This document shows positions 9,597-18,850 of a stretch of DNA of 64,000 nucleotides, one piece after another. Each line of letters starts with the position of its first letter. The first letter of the stretch is position 1. The DNA lies in NCBI RefSeq assembly GCF_040580765.1, contig NZ_CP158687.1, forward strand, positions 1,550,001 through 1,614,000, in the 5' to 3' direction. The notes beneath the pieces were generated by a model. That model worked only from the letters and a program-made list of their open reading frames with translations. It was not told where the DNA came from and ran no database searches. The position numbers and the translations under genes were made by a program. This stretch comes from Lentibacter algarum. Its GTDB lineage: Bacteria > Pseudomonadota > Alphaproteobacteria > Rhodobacterales > Rhodobacteraceae.

Positions 9597-10082
9597 TTAG
9601 GAGTCACAAGGCCAAGCTGCGGAGGTTTGATCAAAGGCTACATGGCGCATTTCGCTTCCGACATTGATGCCATAGAGCGCGGCCAATCCACCATTGATCT
9701 CCAGTACGGCTAGCGCCTTCCCATTGCTATTAATCAATGATTCATCAAGGGGTTGTGCGCGATTATGAATGTGAATGATGCGCCCTGTTTCATCTGCAAA
9801 CAAGAGATCAAGCTCAATGAACGTATTCCGCATCCAGAAGGCCAGTTCGGCAGGTGCCTCGTAGACGAACAACATCCCTGCTCCACGCGGCAGGCTCTCA
9901 CGATACATCAAACCAATAGCGCGCTCGCGCTCCGTATCTGATATTTCTATGGAAAAGCGGGCCGTGCCCCAAGGTCCGCGCAACTCAACAGTATCGTTAC
10001 TGCACTTTGCAGCCAAAGCACTGACACCAAGCATTAAATATAAGAAAAGAGCGGCCAATATGGCCGCCCCTTGCGTTTTCAT
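9597..10082 (-). CDS. DUF192 family exported protein
   Basis: Small protein of the DUF192/UPF0127 family, function unknown. I start it at ATG 10082, where a signal peptide begins (MKTQGAAILAALFLYLMLGV, probable cleavage after SALAA), so the mature protein is periplasmic. The domain has the usual MYRESLPRGAGMLFVY, FWMRNTFIELDLLFAD and ALAVLEINGG blocks. 161 residues. It starts 15 bases after the cold-shock gene stop and is the downstream partner in that two-gene unit, an order I recall from other Rhodobacterales. An in-frame TTG/ATG further up would extend into the cold-shock gene and spoil the signal peptide. Confidence 0.88.
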   Translation of the reverse strand: MKTQGAAILAALFLYLMLGVSALAAKCSNDTVELRGPWGTARFSIEISDTERERAIGLMYRESLPRGAGMLFVYEAPAELAFWMRNTFIELDLLFADETGRIIHIHNRAQPLDESLINSNGKALAVLEINGGLAALYGINVGSEMRHVAFDQTSAAWPCDS

Positions 10083-10096
10083 GGGCGTCTTTAGGT

Positions 10097-10612
10097 TTAG
10101 ATCGCGCTTTCCCAAGAGCAAACCTCCGTTGCCATGCGCCCACGCTTGCCATCAATCACTTTGATCGCAACCGCTTCGCCTGGCTGAAGGTCAGCAAAGC
10201 CTGAGCGGCGGAGCACTTCGATATGTACAAACACATCATCGTCCTTGCCGTAGACATTTGCAAAGCCAAAACCCTTGCTTTTATCAAACCATTTGACACG
10301 TGCGGCTTCGAGAGTGGCCGCCGCGATGATCGCAGGGTCAATATCCTCAAAGTCAGCCAGTGCCGGCTCGCCAGTGTTTACTGGTGGCTCGATCTCAAGC
10401 ACTTCTATCGCCTGTACGCCGCGTTCTGTAATCTGCGCACTCAGTTCGATCCGAGCGCCATCAGCGATCGAATTTTGCCCGAAGTTACGCAACACGTTGG
10501 CGTGCAACAAGATATCTGGTCCGCCTGTATCAGCAACTACGAAGCCAAATCCCTTTACGGGATCAAACCACTTCACGCTGCCGCGAACTAACAATACGTC
10601 TTCCACTATCAA
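10097..10612 (-). CDS. Two-domain cold-shock protein
   Basis: Contains two cold-shock OB folds in tandem: VRGSVKWFDPVKGFGFV near residue 8 with DILLHANVL, and AARVKWFDKSKGFGFANV near residue 102 with DDVFVHIEVL. Each has the RNP1 (KGFGF) and RNP2-like (D/V-LLHA, DVFVH) single-strand nucleic-acid-binding motifs. The linker is acidic (EPALADFEDIDP). Likely a cytoplasmic RNA chaperone. There is no ATG at the front: the first in-frame starts are TTG 10612 and GTG 10606, and AGGAAAG fits TTG 10612 best. The double-domain form (171 residues) is common in alphaproteobacteria. Confidence 0.93.
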   Translation of the reverse strand: MIVEDVLLVRGSVKWFDPVKGFGFVVADTGGPDILLHANVLRNFGQNSIADGARIELSAQITERGVQAIEVLEIEPPVNTGEPALADFEDIDPAIIAAATLEAARVKWFDKSKGFGFANVYGKDDDVFVHIEVLRRSGFADLQPGEAVAIKVIDGKRGRMATEVCSWESAI

Positions 10613-10763
10613 AATTTACTTTCCTGTCCATTACACTCCATCCCCATACGTTTCATGCGGGTAAACGGTTGATTAATTCAACCAAAAAAGTACAATTTTC
10701 GAAAAATAATGTGAAATAACACGTTTAATCGCTTGATATTGCCAAATACTCAGAACAGCTAAA

Positions 10764-11369
10764 TCACGGATTTAAACGCAGTATTTCCCAAGCGGATCCA
10801 ATATCTGCCCGCCGCCAGCGAAATCGGTCATGTAACCGAAAAGCACCATCTGCCCAGAACTCAATTTCAAGCGGCGCAATACGATACCCGCCCCAAAACG
10901 GCGGCCGTTCGGGATTCGTGCCTTTTTCTGCCGTGATCTTTGCAACCTTGGCCATTAGGCTCGTTCTAGAGCTCAACGGCTGCGATTGATCCGACGCCCA
11001 AGCCCCCAAACGACTCTTCAGGGAACGCGACTTGTAGTAGGCGTCAGCCTGCGGCCCTTCGACCTTACTGATCAGCCCGCGCACGCGCACTTGTCGGCGC
11101 AAAGACTTCCAATGCATTACAAAAGCGCCCTTGCCCGCTGCATCCAATTCCTGAGCCTTTGCTGAGCCATAGTTGGTGTAAAACACAAAAGCATCCGCTT
11201 CGATCTCCTTGAGCAGAACCATCCGCGCATTGGGCAGCCCGTCTGGATCCACAGTCGACAAAGCTATCGCATTGGGATCATTGACTTCTGTAGTTTCAGC
11301 CTCGCTCAACCACGTTTGAGCAATCGCAAACGGATCATCGCCAGCAAAGAGTCCTGTTCTGTCTGTCAT
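10764..11369 (-). CDS. pdxH: Pyridoxine/pyridoxamine 5'-phosphate oxidase
   Basis: FMN enzyme that makes pyridoxal 5'-phosphate from the pyridoxine or pyridoxamine phosphates. Visible family blocks: [48 protein letters not shown] and [17 protein letters not shown] near the C-terminus, ending FRWRR...ILRLNP. Start ATG 11369, with AAAGGAAA just upstream; the frame continues upstream without a site. 201 residues, normal. Transcribed away from fabI; the roughly 100-base space between them must hold both promoters. A TTGACG (11430-11435, minus strand) could be its -35. Confidence 0.95.
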   Translation of the reverse strand: MTDRTGLFAGDDPFAIAQTWLSEAETTEVNDPNAIALSTVDPDGLPNARMVLLKEIEADAFVFYTNYGSAKAQELDAAGKGAFVMHWKSLRRQVRVRGLISKVEGPQADAYYKSRSLKSRLGAWASDQSQPLSSRTSLMAKVAKITAEKGTNPERPPFWGGYRIAPLEIEFWADGAFRLHDRFRWRRADIGSAWEILRLNP

Positions 11370-11473
11370 GGTATTTCCTTTGCCTTTCAAGCCCTGAGAC
11401 TTGAAGCACCCTAGGCAATCGCCTAAAGACGTCAATAACTCATTAACAATTGTTCATCAGGGCGGAGATATAG

Positions 11474-12295
11474 ATGTCAAATCAGCTTTTGGCAGGCAAG
11501 CGCGGGCTTATCATGGGCCTTGCAAACGACAAGTCGATTGCTTGGGGGATCGCTAAGGCCTGCGCCGATGCGGGCGCCGAGTTAGCTTTCTCATATCAAG
11601 GCGACGCCCTGCTCAAGCGGGTCAATCCTTTAGCCGCACAGCTTGGATCGTCTCTTGTTGTACCTTGCGATGTCGCAGACGAAGCCTCGATGGATGCGCT
11701 TTTCGAAACGCTCAAAGCCGAATGGGGCCAGCTTGACTTTGTGGTGCACGCCATCGGCTTTTCCGACAAAAACGAGCTGCGCGGCCGCTATGTCGAGACG
11801 AGCCGCGATAACTTCACCATGACAATGGACATCTCGGTCTATTCCTTCACAGCGATCATGCAGCGCGCCGAGAAGATGATGTCTGAGGGCGGCTCCGCCA
11901 TCACGCTCACATATTACGGCGCCGAACAGGTCATGCCGCATTACAACGTCATGGGCGTCGCCAAAGCTGCTCTGGAAGCTTCGGTCAAATATCTCGCCGA
12001 AGACCTCGGTAAAGACGGCATCCGCGTCAATTCGATCTCGGCTGGCCCGATCAAGACACTTGCTGCGTCAGGCATCGGCGATTTCCGCTACATCCTCAAG
12101 TGGAACGAGCTCAACTCACCGCTGCGCCGAAACGTGACAATCGACGATGTCGGCAAATCTGCGCTCTATCTGCTCTCTGATCTTGGATCAGGCGTGACAG
12201 GCGAAAACCTTCACGTTGATGCAGGCTACCATGTTGTCGGGATGAAAGCCGTCGATGCGCCTGACATTGACGTTGTGACTGGTCGCAAAGACTAA
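11474..12295 (+). CDS. fabI: Enoyl-[acyl-carrier-protein] reductase (NADH), FabI type
   Basis: Catalyses the last reduction of each fatty-acid elongation cycle. SDR fold with the FabI variant features: GLIMGLANDKSIAWGIAK at the cofactor site, FVVHAIGFSDKNELRG, the Tyr-X6-Lys pair in YNVMGVAKAAL, RVNSISAGPIKTLAASGIGD, and a C-terminal VTGENLHVDAGYHVVGM. 273 residues. GGAGAT precedes ATG 11474. It is followed three bases later by a LysE-family gene and then gpt, all rightward. I recall Rhodobacterales often carrying more than one fabI, so this may not be the sole copy. Confidence 0.96.
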   Translation: MSNQLLAGKRGLIMGLANDKSIAWGIAKACADAGAELAFSYQGDALLKRVNPLAAQLGSSLVVPCDVADEASMDALFETLKAEWGQLDFVVHAIGFSDKNELRGRYVETSRDNFTMTMDISVYSFTAIMQRAEKMMSEGGSAITLTYYGAEQVMPHYNVMGVAKAALEASVKYLAEDLGKDGIRVNSISAGPIKTLAASGIGDFRYILKWNELNSPLRRNVTIDDVGKSALYLLSDLGSGVTGENLHVDAGYHVVGMKAVDAPDIDVVTGRKD

Positions 12296-12298
12296 GCC

Positions 12299-12910
12299 AT
12301 GGAGCTGGGCCACATCATCGCGTTCAATTTGACGCTCCTGGCCTCTATGGCCAGCCCTGGCCCAGCCCTCCTTTTGGCTCTTAAAACCACGCTCACATCA
12401 GGCCGCATGGCAGGCATTATCACAGGACTCGGCCTCGGCACGATGGCTGCTCTTTGGACAGGTCTCGCTCTCTTGGGCCTTGAGGGTGTCTTTCAGCTCT
12501 TTCCATGGGCTTATGCACTGCTCAAAACGGGCGGGGCGCTCTACTTGCTCTATATTGCCTATGGCATGTGGAAAGACGCCTCTAAGCCTTTGCCACCTTC
12601 TTCCGCCGATGCGCCAAAGCTGCGTCGAGCCTTTTTCACGGGCTTTGCCGTAAACATGGGCAATCCGAAATCTGTGATATTCGCTTCTGCCGTGCTCTTG
12701 GTCATCTTCCCACAAGACATGAGCCTCGCAGCAAAAGCCAGCATTGCGCTCAATCATTTGCTCATCGAGTGGACCGTCTACACCCTCTTTGCCATCGCGC
12801 TGTCCACATCAGCCGCTCGCGCAGGATATCTGCGCCTCAAGCCTATGTTTGACCGTGTGGCAGCCCTCATTCTAGGCGCTCTCGCGCTGCGCCTCATCTT
12901 TTCCAAATAA
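12299..12910 (+). CDS. LysE/RhtB family translocator
   Basis: 203-residue inner-membrane protein with about six hydrophobic segments and the family N-terminus, ending the first helix with ASMASPGPALLLALKTTLTSG (the conserved SPGP), followed by ALLKTGGALYLLYIAYGMWK and GFAVNMGNPKSVIFASAVLL. The family exports amino acids or related small molecules; substrate is unknown. It starts three bases after the fabI stop, so it is probably translated from the same message. No own ribosome site is obvious, consistent with translational coupling. Confidence 0.9.
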   Translation: MELGHIIAFNLTLLASMASPGPALLLALKTTLTSGRMAGIITGLGLGTMAALWTGLALLGLEGVFQLFPWAYALLKTGGALYLLYIAYGMWKDASKPLPPSSADAPKLRRAFFTGFAVNMGNPKSVIFASAVLLVIFPQDMSLAAKASIALNHLLIEWTVYTLFAIALSTSAARAGYLRLKPMFDRVAALILGALALRLIFSK

Positions 12911-12931
12911 ATCCATAAAGGAATCGCCACA

Positions 12932-13450
12932 ATGACAGACCGCCTGCCCCACGAAAAAGGTTTTCACATCTCTTGGGACCAGATTCACCGCGACAGCCGC
13001 GCGCTCGCATGGCGGCTAGACGGCAAAGGTCCTGATGACGGCCAATGGCGCGCTGTTGTCGCCGTCACACGTGGCGGCATGGCCCCTGCCATGATCGTCG
13101 CGCGCGAACTGGACATCCGTACAGTTGATACAATCTCGGTCAAATCCTATCACTCTGGCGGCGGCAAAGCCGACCAGCGCCGCGAAGCCGAAGTCCTCAA
13201 AGCGCCAGAAGCCAGCCTGATGGGCGACGGCACTGGCATCCTTGTTGTGGACGATCTCGTGGACAGCGGCAAAACACTCGAGCTTGTGCGCTCACTTTAC
13301 CCCAACGCTCACTTTGCCTGCGTTTACGCCAAGCCCGAAGGCGAAAAACAGGCCGACACCTTTATCACAGGCGTCAGCCAAGACACATGGATCTTTTTCC
13401 CTTGGGATATGGCGCTGCAATATGTTGAACCCTACCGCGGCAAAGACTAA
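12932..13450 (+). CDS. gpt: Xanthine phosphoribosyltransferase
   Basis: Transfers phosphoribose from PRPP to xanthine or guanine in purine salvage. The PRPP-binding motif is [37 protein letters not shown] is the phosphate/hood loop and ISVKSYHS the flexible part. 172 residues, slightly longer than the E. coli enzyme. AAAGGAATC precedes ATG 12932. It is the last gene of a fabI-lysE-gpt run and is followed by a strong GC hairpin. Confidence 0.93.
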   Translation: MTDRLPHEKGFHISWDQIHRDSRALAWRLDGKGPDDGQWRAVVAVTRGGMAPAMIVARELDIRTVDTISVKSYHSGGGKADQRREAEVLKAPEASLMGDGTGILVVDDLVDSGKTLELVRSLYPNAHFACVYAKPEGEKQADTFITGVSQDTWIFFPWDMALQYVEPYRGKD

Positions 13451-13464
13451 CACCTGACTTTTCC

Positions 13465-13490
13465 GCCCCTGCGGGACACACCGCGGGGGC
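13465..13490 (+). terminator. Strong GC hairpin after gpt
   Basis: GCCCCTGCGG pairs with CCGCGGGGGC (one T-G pair) around a short loop. There is no T run after it (TATTCA follows), so it may be a rho-independent terminator of weak type or a 3' stabilising stem. Confidence 0.5.
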
Positions 13491-13583
13491 TATTCAAACG
13501 CAGAAAATACTCAGATTTGTCAGCGGGTTATGCCTGACACGTCTCCCCGCAGCAGGCTCCCACATCACAACAGGATCCGCCAC

Positions 13584-14759
13584 ATGACACAGCCACGCAC
13601 CGCAACAACTTTCCCACCCCCCGTGCAGGAAGCACGACGCTGGCTAGATGGCGTGGTGTTTCCGCCCGAGCGGCTGCTGATCAACGTCAGCCAAGCAGCC
13701 CCAACCGCGCCCCCGCCCGCGCCTATGCGTGAAGCGATGGCAGAAGCGATCCTCACTGAGCCTGAAGCGCACCTCTATGGCCCCACGCTCGGCTTGCCAG
13801 CCCTGCGCGCCGAAGTCGCCGAGCAGTGGCGCGCGGCATACCATGGCGAAATAGCCGAAGCAGAGGTTGCAATCACATCAGGCTGCAATCAGGCCTTTGC
13901 CGCCGCCATAGCCACACTCTGCGCCGAAGGCGACGAGGTGATCCTGCCAACGCCGTGGTATTTCAATCACAAGATGTGGCTCGATATGTCAGGCGTGCGC
14001 ACAGTGGCCCTGCCCGCTGGCTCAGGCCTTTTGCCTGATCCAGACGCGGCACGCGCTCTGATCACGCCGCGCACCCGCGCAATTGCACTCGTCACGCCAA
14101 ACAATCCTGCTGGCGTGGAATATCCCGCAGAGCTTGTCGGTGCATTCTATGATCTGGCCCAAGAGCACGGCCTCGCTCTGATTGTCGATGAAACCTACCG
14201 TGACTTTGACAGTCGCACAGGCGCGCCGCATGACCTGTTCTCGCGGCACGGCTGGCAGGACACACTGATCCAGCTCTATTCCTTTTCAAAAGCCTATCGC
14301 CTCACAGGCCACCGCGTCGGCGCAATTATTGCGTCCAAAGCGCGTTTGGGCGAAGTTGAGAAGTTTCTTGATACTGTCACGATCTGCCCCAACCAACTCG
14401 GTCAGCGTGGTGCCCTTTGGGGGATGCAAAACCTGAGCCAATGGCTCGCGGGTGAGCGCGCCGAAATCCTTGCGCGCCGCGCCGCCATTGAGGCAGAGTT
14501 CCCCCGCCTTGAAGCGCAGGGATGGCATCTTCTCGGCCTTGGTGCTTACTTTGCATATATGGCCCACCCCTTTGAGCTGGCCTCCGATGCGCTCGCCCAA
14601 GAGCTTGTACGCCAACAAAGCATCTTATGCCTCCCAGGAACGATGTTCCGCCCAAAGGGTGACGCATCAGGCGCGCAAGAACTACGCATTGCTTTTGCCA
14701 ATGTGGATGCGGCGGGTGTCAAAACCTTGTTTGACAGGCTGGAAAAGACCCGCGCTTGA
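13584..14759 (+). CDS. PLP-dependent aminotransferase, class I/II
   Basis: Fold-type I aminotransferase. Seen: HLYGPTLGLPALRAEVAEQW, VAITSGCNQAFAAAI, LPTPWYFNHKMWLDMSG, ITPNNP-type loop ALVTPNNPAGVEYP, LIVDETYRDF, and LYSFSKAYRLTGHRVG with the PLP-binding lysine. 391 residues from ATG 13584; the frame is open for 18 further codons upstream but GGAT and the start of similarity favour this ATG. Substrate cannot be named. Stands alone between gpt and ppiD. Confidence 0.9.
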   Translation: MTQPRTATTFPPPVQEARRWLDGVVFPPERLLINVSQAAPTAPPPAPMREAMAEAILTEPEAHLYGPTLGLPALRAEVAEQWRAAYHGEIAEAEVAITSGCNQAFAAAIATLCAEGDEVILPTPWYFNHKMWLDMSGVRTVALPAGSGLLPDPDAARALITPRTRAIALVTPNNPAGVEYPAELVGAFYDLAQEHGLALIVDETYRDFDSRTGAPHDLFSRHGWQDTLIQLYSFSKAYRLTGHRVGAIIASKARLGEVEKFLDTVTICPNQLGQRGALWGMQNLSQWLAGERAEILARRAAIEAEFPRLEAQGWHLLGLGAYFAYMAHPFELASDALAQELVRQQSILCLPGTMFRPKGDASGAQELRIAFANVDAAGVKTLFDRLEKTRA

Positions 14760-14824
14760 GCCTTGCTCCCGCGCGAGCAAACCCTTAGACACTGCCTTCA
14801 AGAATTGGGCATGAGGAGAGCGTG

Positions 14825-16669
14825 ATGAGCGCGAGTGGTAAGACAACCAAAACTTTGGTCTGGATCCTGATGGCGATGCTCATCTTGGGCCTCGGTGGCT
14901 TCGGGATAACCAACCTTGGCGGCTCAGTGCGCACTGTTGGCGCAGTCGGAGACAAAGAGATCACCACCCAGAGCTACAGCCGTGCTCTGCGCCAGATGTT
15001 GCAGGGCCAAAGCTCGGCTTCTGGTAACGCGCTTAGCTTTGCTGAAGCCCAAGCCCAACAGCTTGATCGAATCGTGCTCTCACAGCTTGTTGCCACGCGC
15101 TCGCTGGATGCTGAAACCGCCGCTCTCGGCCTCTCTGTAGGAGACGAGCGTCTCGGCCGTCAGATTGTTGAAACAGACGCCTTCAAAGGCATCGACGGAC
15201 AGTTCAACCGCGATGACTACCGTTTCAGACTTCAACAGATCGGCCTTACAGAGCGCCAGTATGAGGAGATCGTACGCGAAGAAATGGCCCGTGGAATTGT
15301 CCAAACAGCCCTCTTCAGCAATATTCGGACCACAGCCAGCTATGCTGACACAATCATCAACTTCATAGGTGAAGAGCGTGATTTTACGTGGGCGATCCTC
15401 GACGAGACCATGCTCGACGCACCCCTGCCAGAGGCCACCGAGGCGGAGCTTGTCGCTTTCCACAGCGAAAACTCAGCGAATTACAAAACACCTTTCTTGC
15501 GCAAAATTACGTTCGCGATGCTCACGCCAGAGCAAATGATTGAGACTGTTGAAATCGATGAAACAACACTGCAACAGCTTTTCAACGAGCGCGCCGCAGA
15601 GCTCAACCGTCCAGAGCGGCGCCTTGTCGAGCGGCTTGTCTTCTCCGCCGAAGACATCGCCCAGACCGCAGCAGATGCAATCGCGGCCGGCAGCACAAGC
15701 TTTGAAGATGTCGTAGCAGAGCGCGGCCTCACCCTTAATGACATCGACATGGGTGACGTCAGCTTGGCCGAACTTAACGACGCTGGTGATGCTGTATTTG
15801 CGGCCGCATCAGGCGATGTTGTCGGACCGCTCCAAACAGACCTTGGCCCTGCTCTCTTCCGGATCAGCGGTGTTTTGTCTGCTGTCGAAACCAGCTTTGA
15901 AGATGTGGCGGATGAGCTGCGGGACGAATATGCCCAAAGCCGAGCCCGACGCCTGATCGACACTGAACGCGAATCTTACGAAGACCTTCTTGCCGCTGGC
16001 GCAACGCTGGAAGAACTCGCCGCCGAAACCATGATGGAACTCGGGATGATCGAATGGCATGATCGGGCCGAAGCGACGCCCGCAGGCTATGCTGCCTTCC
16101 GCGAAGCCGCCAACCGGATCACACTAGATGACTTCCCCGAAATCATCGAGCTGGATGACGGCGGCCTGATAGCCATGCGCCTTGACGCTGAAGAGCCCGC
16201 TGCCGAACAGCCGCTGTCCGCGGTTCGTGCCGAGGTCATTGAAGACGAGCGCCGCCTGCGTCTTCTGAACGCTCTTGAGAGCAAAGCTGATGCACTCGCT
16301 GCTGAGCTTGGAGAAGGCCGTGCCTTTACCTCGCTTGAGGTAGCGCCGCGCGTCGAAAGCGGCCTAACACGGGCCGAGTTCCTCGCCGATGCCCCCCCCT
16401 CTCTTCTGGTTGAGGCCTTCGCACTTGCCGCTCAGGGCGATACAGCGGTTGTGCGTGGCGCAGATACCGTTGCACTCCTGCAGCTTGACATGATTATCGC
16501 CCCCGATGTCGCTGATCCCGAGCTCGCAAGTACGCGCAGCCTGCTGGAAAGCCAGTATGAGAACGACTTGGCGCAAGACATTTACAACATGTTCGTGACC
16601 GACATTCAGTCACGGATGCCCATCACACTGGATGAAGCCGCAATCAACGCGGTGAACACCCAGTTCTAA
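14825..16669 (+). CDS. ppiD: PpiD-like periplasmic folding factor (SurA N-domain/PPIase family)
   Basis: Membrane-anchored periplasmic chaperone of the SurA/PpiD class. An N-terminal transmembrane anchor (LVWILMAMLILGLGGFGITN) is followed by a chaperone domain (VGDKEITTQSYSRALRQM, ...GLTERQYEEIVREEMAR) and one or two degenerate parvulin-like domains (SFEDVVAERGLTLNDIDMGD; GDVVGPLQTDLGPALFRI). 614 residues, typical of PpiD. GAGGAG lies six bases before ATG 14825; a GTG immediately upstream is in frame. It sits 17 bases ahead of trpE on the same strand; the two are probably co-transcribed. Confidence 0.9.
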   Translation: MSASGKTTKTLVWILMAMLILGLGGFGITNLGGSVRTVGAVGDKEITTQSYSRALRQMLQGQSSASGNALSFAEAQAQQLDRIVLSQLVATRSLDAETAALGLSVGDERLGRQIVETDAFKGIDGQFNRDDYRFRLQQIGLTERQYEEIVREEMARGIVQTALFSNIRTTASYADTIINFIGEERDFTWAILDETMLDAPLPEATEAELVAFHSENSANYKTPFLRKITFAMLTPEQMIETVEIDETTLQQLFNERAAELNRPERRLVERLVFSAEDIAQTAADAIAAGSTSFEDVVAERGLTLNDIDMGDVSLAELNDAGDAVFAAASGDVVGPLQTDLGPALFRISGVLSAVETSFEDVADELRDEYAQSRARRLIDTERESYEDLLAAGATLEELAAETMMELGMIEWHDRAEATPAGYAAFREAANRITLDDFPEIIELDDGGLIAMRLDAEEPAAEQPLSAVRAEVIEDERRLRLLNALESKADALAAELGEGRAFTSLEVAPRVESGLTRAEFLADAPPSLLVEAFALAAQGDTAVVRGADTVALLQLDMIIAPDVADPELASTRSLLESQYENDLAQDIYNMFVTDIQSRMPITLDEAAINAVNTQF

Positions 16670-16686
16670 ACAAAAAGGCATATCTC

Positions 16687-18198
16687 GTGGAGCTGACCCC
16701 GTCTTTCACAAGTTTCGAGCAGGGCTTTTCTGCGGGCCAGAATCAGTTGGTCTACACCCGTCTCGCAGCGGATCTAGATACGCCTGTCTCCCTCATGCTC
16801 AAGCTCACAGGCGCCGCCAAGAACGCCTTTATGCTAGAGTCTGTAACAGGCGGCGAGGTGCGTGGACGCTACTCCATCATCGGGATGAAGCCAGATCTCG
16901 TCTGGCAGTGCCATGGCACTAAAAGTAGGCTAAATCGGCAAGCGCGCTTTGATGAAAGCGCCTTTGAAGAGCAGCCTGGCGATCCACTCGCCAATCTGCG
17001 CGCGCTACTCGCTGAAAGTCGTATAGAGATGCCCGAAGACCTGCCCGCCGCTTCGGCTGGCCTCTTTGGCTACCTCGGATATGATATGATCCGCCTTGTC
17101 GAGCATCTGCCAAATGTCCCCGAAGATACCCTCGGGCTGCCTGATGCCGTCCTCCTGCGCCCGACAGTTACAGCCGTTCTGGATGGCGTCAAAGGTGAGG
17201 TGATCGTCGTATCCCCCGCTTGGACCTCTGACGGTCTGTCTGCACGCGCCGCCTATGCACAGGCTGCCGAGCGCGTGATGGACGCTGTACGCGACCTTGA
17301 GCGCGCGCTTCCTCAACAAGCGCGTGATCTTGGTGACGCTCAGGAAGATGTTGAACCAAAAAGCAATTTCACCCACGAGGGCTACAAAGCCGCCGTCGAG
17401 AAGGCCAAAGACTACATTCGAGCAGGCGATATATTCCAAGTGGTGCCTTCGCAGCGCTGGGCACAGCCCTTCCGTCAGCCCCCCTTCGCGCTCTACCGTT
17501 CGCTGCGCCGCACCAACCCCTCACCCTTCATGTTCTATTTCAACTTCGGTGGGTTTCAGGTCGTCGGTGCTTCGCCCGAAATTCTTGTGCGTGTGTTTGG
17601 CAACGAGGTGACAATCCGCCCGATCGCCGGAACGCGTCCCCGCGGCGCAACCCCCGAAGAAGACAAAGCGCTTGAGCTTGACCTCCTTGCCGACCAAAAA
17701 GAGCTCGCTGAGCACCTTATGCTGCTTGATCTCGGTCGCAATGACACTGCTCGTGTCTCCAAAGTCGGCACAGTGCGCCCGACCGAAGAGTTTATCATCG
17801 AGCGCTACAGCCATGTCATGCATATTGTCTCAAACGTTGTTGGCGAGCTTGCTCCTGAACATGATGCTCTTTCAGCTTTGCTCTCGGGCCTACCCGCGGG
17901 CACAGTTTCAGGTGCGCCCAAAGTACGCGCCATGGAGATTATCGACGAACTTGAGCCCGAAAAACGGGGGGTCTATGGCGGCGGGGTCGGCTATTTCGCA
18001 GCCAACGGTGATATGGATGTCTGCATCGCCCTTCGCACCGCTCTCGTAAAGGACGAAACGCTCTACATCCAAGCAGGCGGCGGCGTGGTCTATGACAGCG
18101 ACCCAGAGGCCGAGTATATGGAAACGCTGCACAAATCAGGCGCCATCCGCCGCGCTGCAGCCGATGCGGCCCGCTTTACAGGCAATGGTAATTCCTGA
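16687..18198 (+). CDS. trpE: Anthranilate synthase component I
   Basis: Converts chorismate to anthranilate with ammonia supplied by TrpG, the first step of tryptophan synthesis. Starts at GTG 16687. The N-terminal regulatory part has FMLESVTGGEVRGRYSIIG, the position of the tryptophan feedback site. The chorismate-binding half shows YIRAGDIFQVVPSQRW, PSPFMFYFNF, GASPEILVRV, IRPIAGTRPRG, DLGRNDTARV, FSALLSG-type SALLSGLPAGTVSGAPKVRA and GVYGGGVGYF. 503 residues. It is separated from trpGDC by a pseudouridine synthase gene and an opposing deacetylase gene, so the trp genes form two units. Confidence 0.97.
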   Translation: MELTPSFTSFEQGFSAGQNQLVYTRLAADLDTPVSLMLKLTGAAKNAFMLESVTGGEVRGRYSIIGMKPDLVWQCHGTKSRLNRQARFDESAFEEQPGDPLANLRALLAESRIEMPEDLPAASAGLFGYLGYDMIRLVEHLPNVPEDTLGLPDAVLLRPTVTAVLDGVKGEVIVVSPAWTSDGLSARAAYAQAAERVMDAVRDLERALPQQARDLGDAQEDVEPKSNFTHEGYKAAVEKAKDYIRAGDIFQVVPSQRWAQPFRQPPFALYRSLRRTNPSPFMFYFNFGGFQVVGASPEILVRVFGNEVTIRPIAGTRPRGATPEEDKALELDLLADQKELAEHLMLLDLGRNDTARVSKVGTVRPTEEFIIERYSHVMHIVSNVVGELAPEHDALSALLSGLPAGTVSGAPKVRAMEIIDELEPEKRGVYGGGVGYFAANGDMDVCIALRTALVKDETLYIQAGGGVVYDSDPEAEYMETLHKSGAIRRAAADAARFTGNGNS

Positions 18199-18229
18199 AA
18201 TGCCTAGGTCTACCTATCGGCTGTGTGCA

Positions 18230-18280
18230 TTTCCTCTTGCTAAATATATCCCGGGGAGCGTGAGGGGCTGGCCCCACGCC
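18230..18280 (+). repeat. Interspersed hairpin repeat, copy A (after trpE)
   Basis: Begins TTTCCTCTTGCTAAATATA and continues TCCCGGGGAG, then a hairpin: GCGT(58-61)/ACGC(76-79) enclosing GGGG/CCCC with loop CTGG (positions within 18258-18279). Shares the opening TTTCCT...AAATAT-C-GGGG with copies near 56290 and 62187. Short copy; it lies between the trpE stop and the next start. Confidence 0.7.
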
Positions 18281-18288
18281 CGTTTCCT

Positions 18289-18843
18289 ATGAGCCGCCTC
18301 ATCCTCTTCAACAAGCCCTTTGGCGTGCTCAGCCAATTCACAGACAAAGGCACCGAAGGGTCACCCCGCGCCACACTCTCAGACTTTATTCGTGAAAAAG
18401 ATGTCTATCCTGCGGGTCGACTTGATCGTGACAGCGAAGGTCTTTTGCTCCTCACAGATGATGGCAAGTTGCAAGCAAAGCTCTCCAATCCAAAGTTCAA
18501 AGAACCCAAAACCTACCTCGTTCAAGTCGAAGGCACACCCGATGACGCAGCCCTCAATGCTCTGGCCCAAGGAATTGTGCTCAAAGACGGCATGACAAAG
18601 CCCGCAGAAGCTCGTCGCATCGAGGAACCGCTCTGGCTCTGGCCACGCACCCCGCCGATCCGTGTGCGTAAAGCCATTCCAGATACGTGGATCGAGCTGA
18701 CCTTGCGCGAAGGCCGCAACCGTCAGGTGCGCCGAATGACCGCTCATGTTGGCCACCCTACCTTGCGCCTTATTCGCGTTCGCATTGGGTCTTATACCCT
18801 AGAGGGCATCGCCCAAGGCGAATGGACAATGCGAAACGTATAG
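18289..18843 (+). CDS. rluE: RluE-type rRNA pseudouridine synthase
   Basis: RsuA/RluE-family enzyme that isomerises a uridine in rRNA; the short form without an S4 domain fits RluE (23S U2457 in E. coli). The catalytic motif is [20 protein letters not shown], with [11 protein letters not shown] at the N-terminus, KTYLVQVEG, and the C-terminal [20 protein letters not shown]. 184 residues, complete. The assignment to RluE rather than another short family member rests on size and these motifs. Starts eight bases after the copy A hairpin. Confidence 0.88.
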   Translation: MSRLILFNKPFGVLSQFTDKGTEGSPRATLSDFIREKDVYPAGRLDRDSEGLLLLTDDGKLQAKLSNPKFKEPKTYLVQVEGTPDDAALNALAQGIVLKDGMTKPAEARRIEEPLWLWPRTPPIRVRKAIPDTWIELTLREGRNRQVRRMTAHVGHPTLRLIRVRIGSYTLEGIAQGEWTMRNV

Positions 18844-18850
18844 GAACGTC

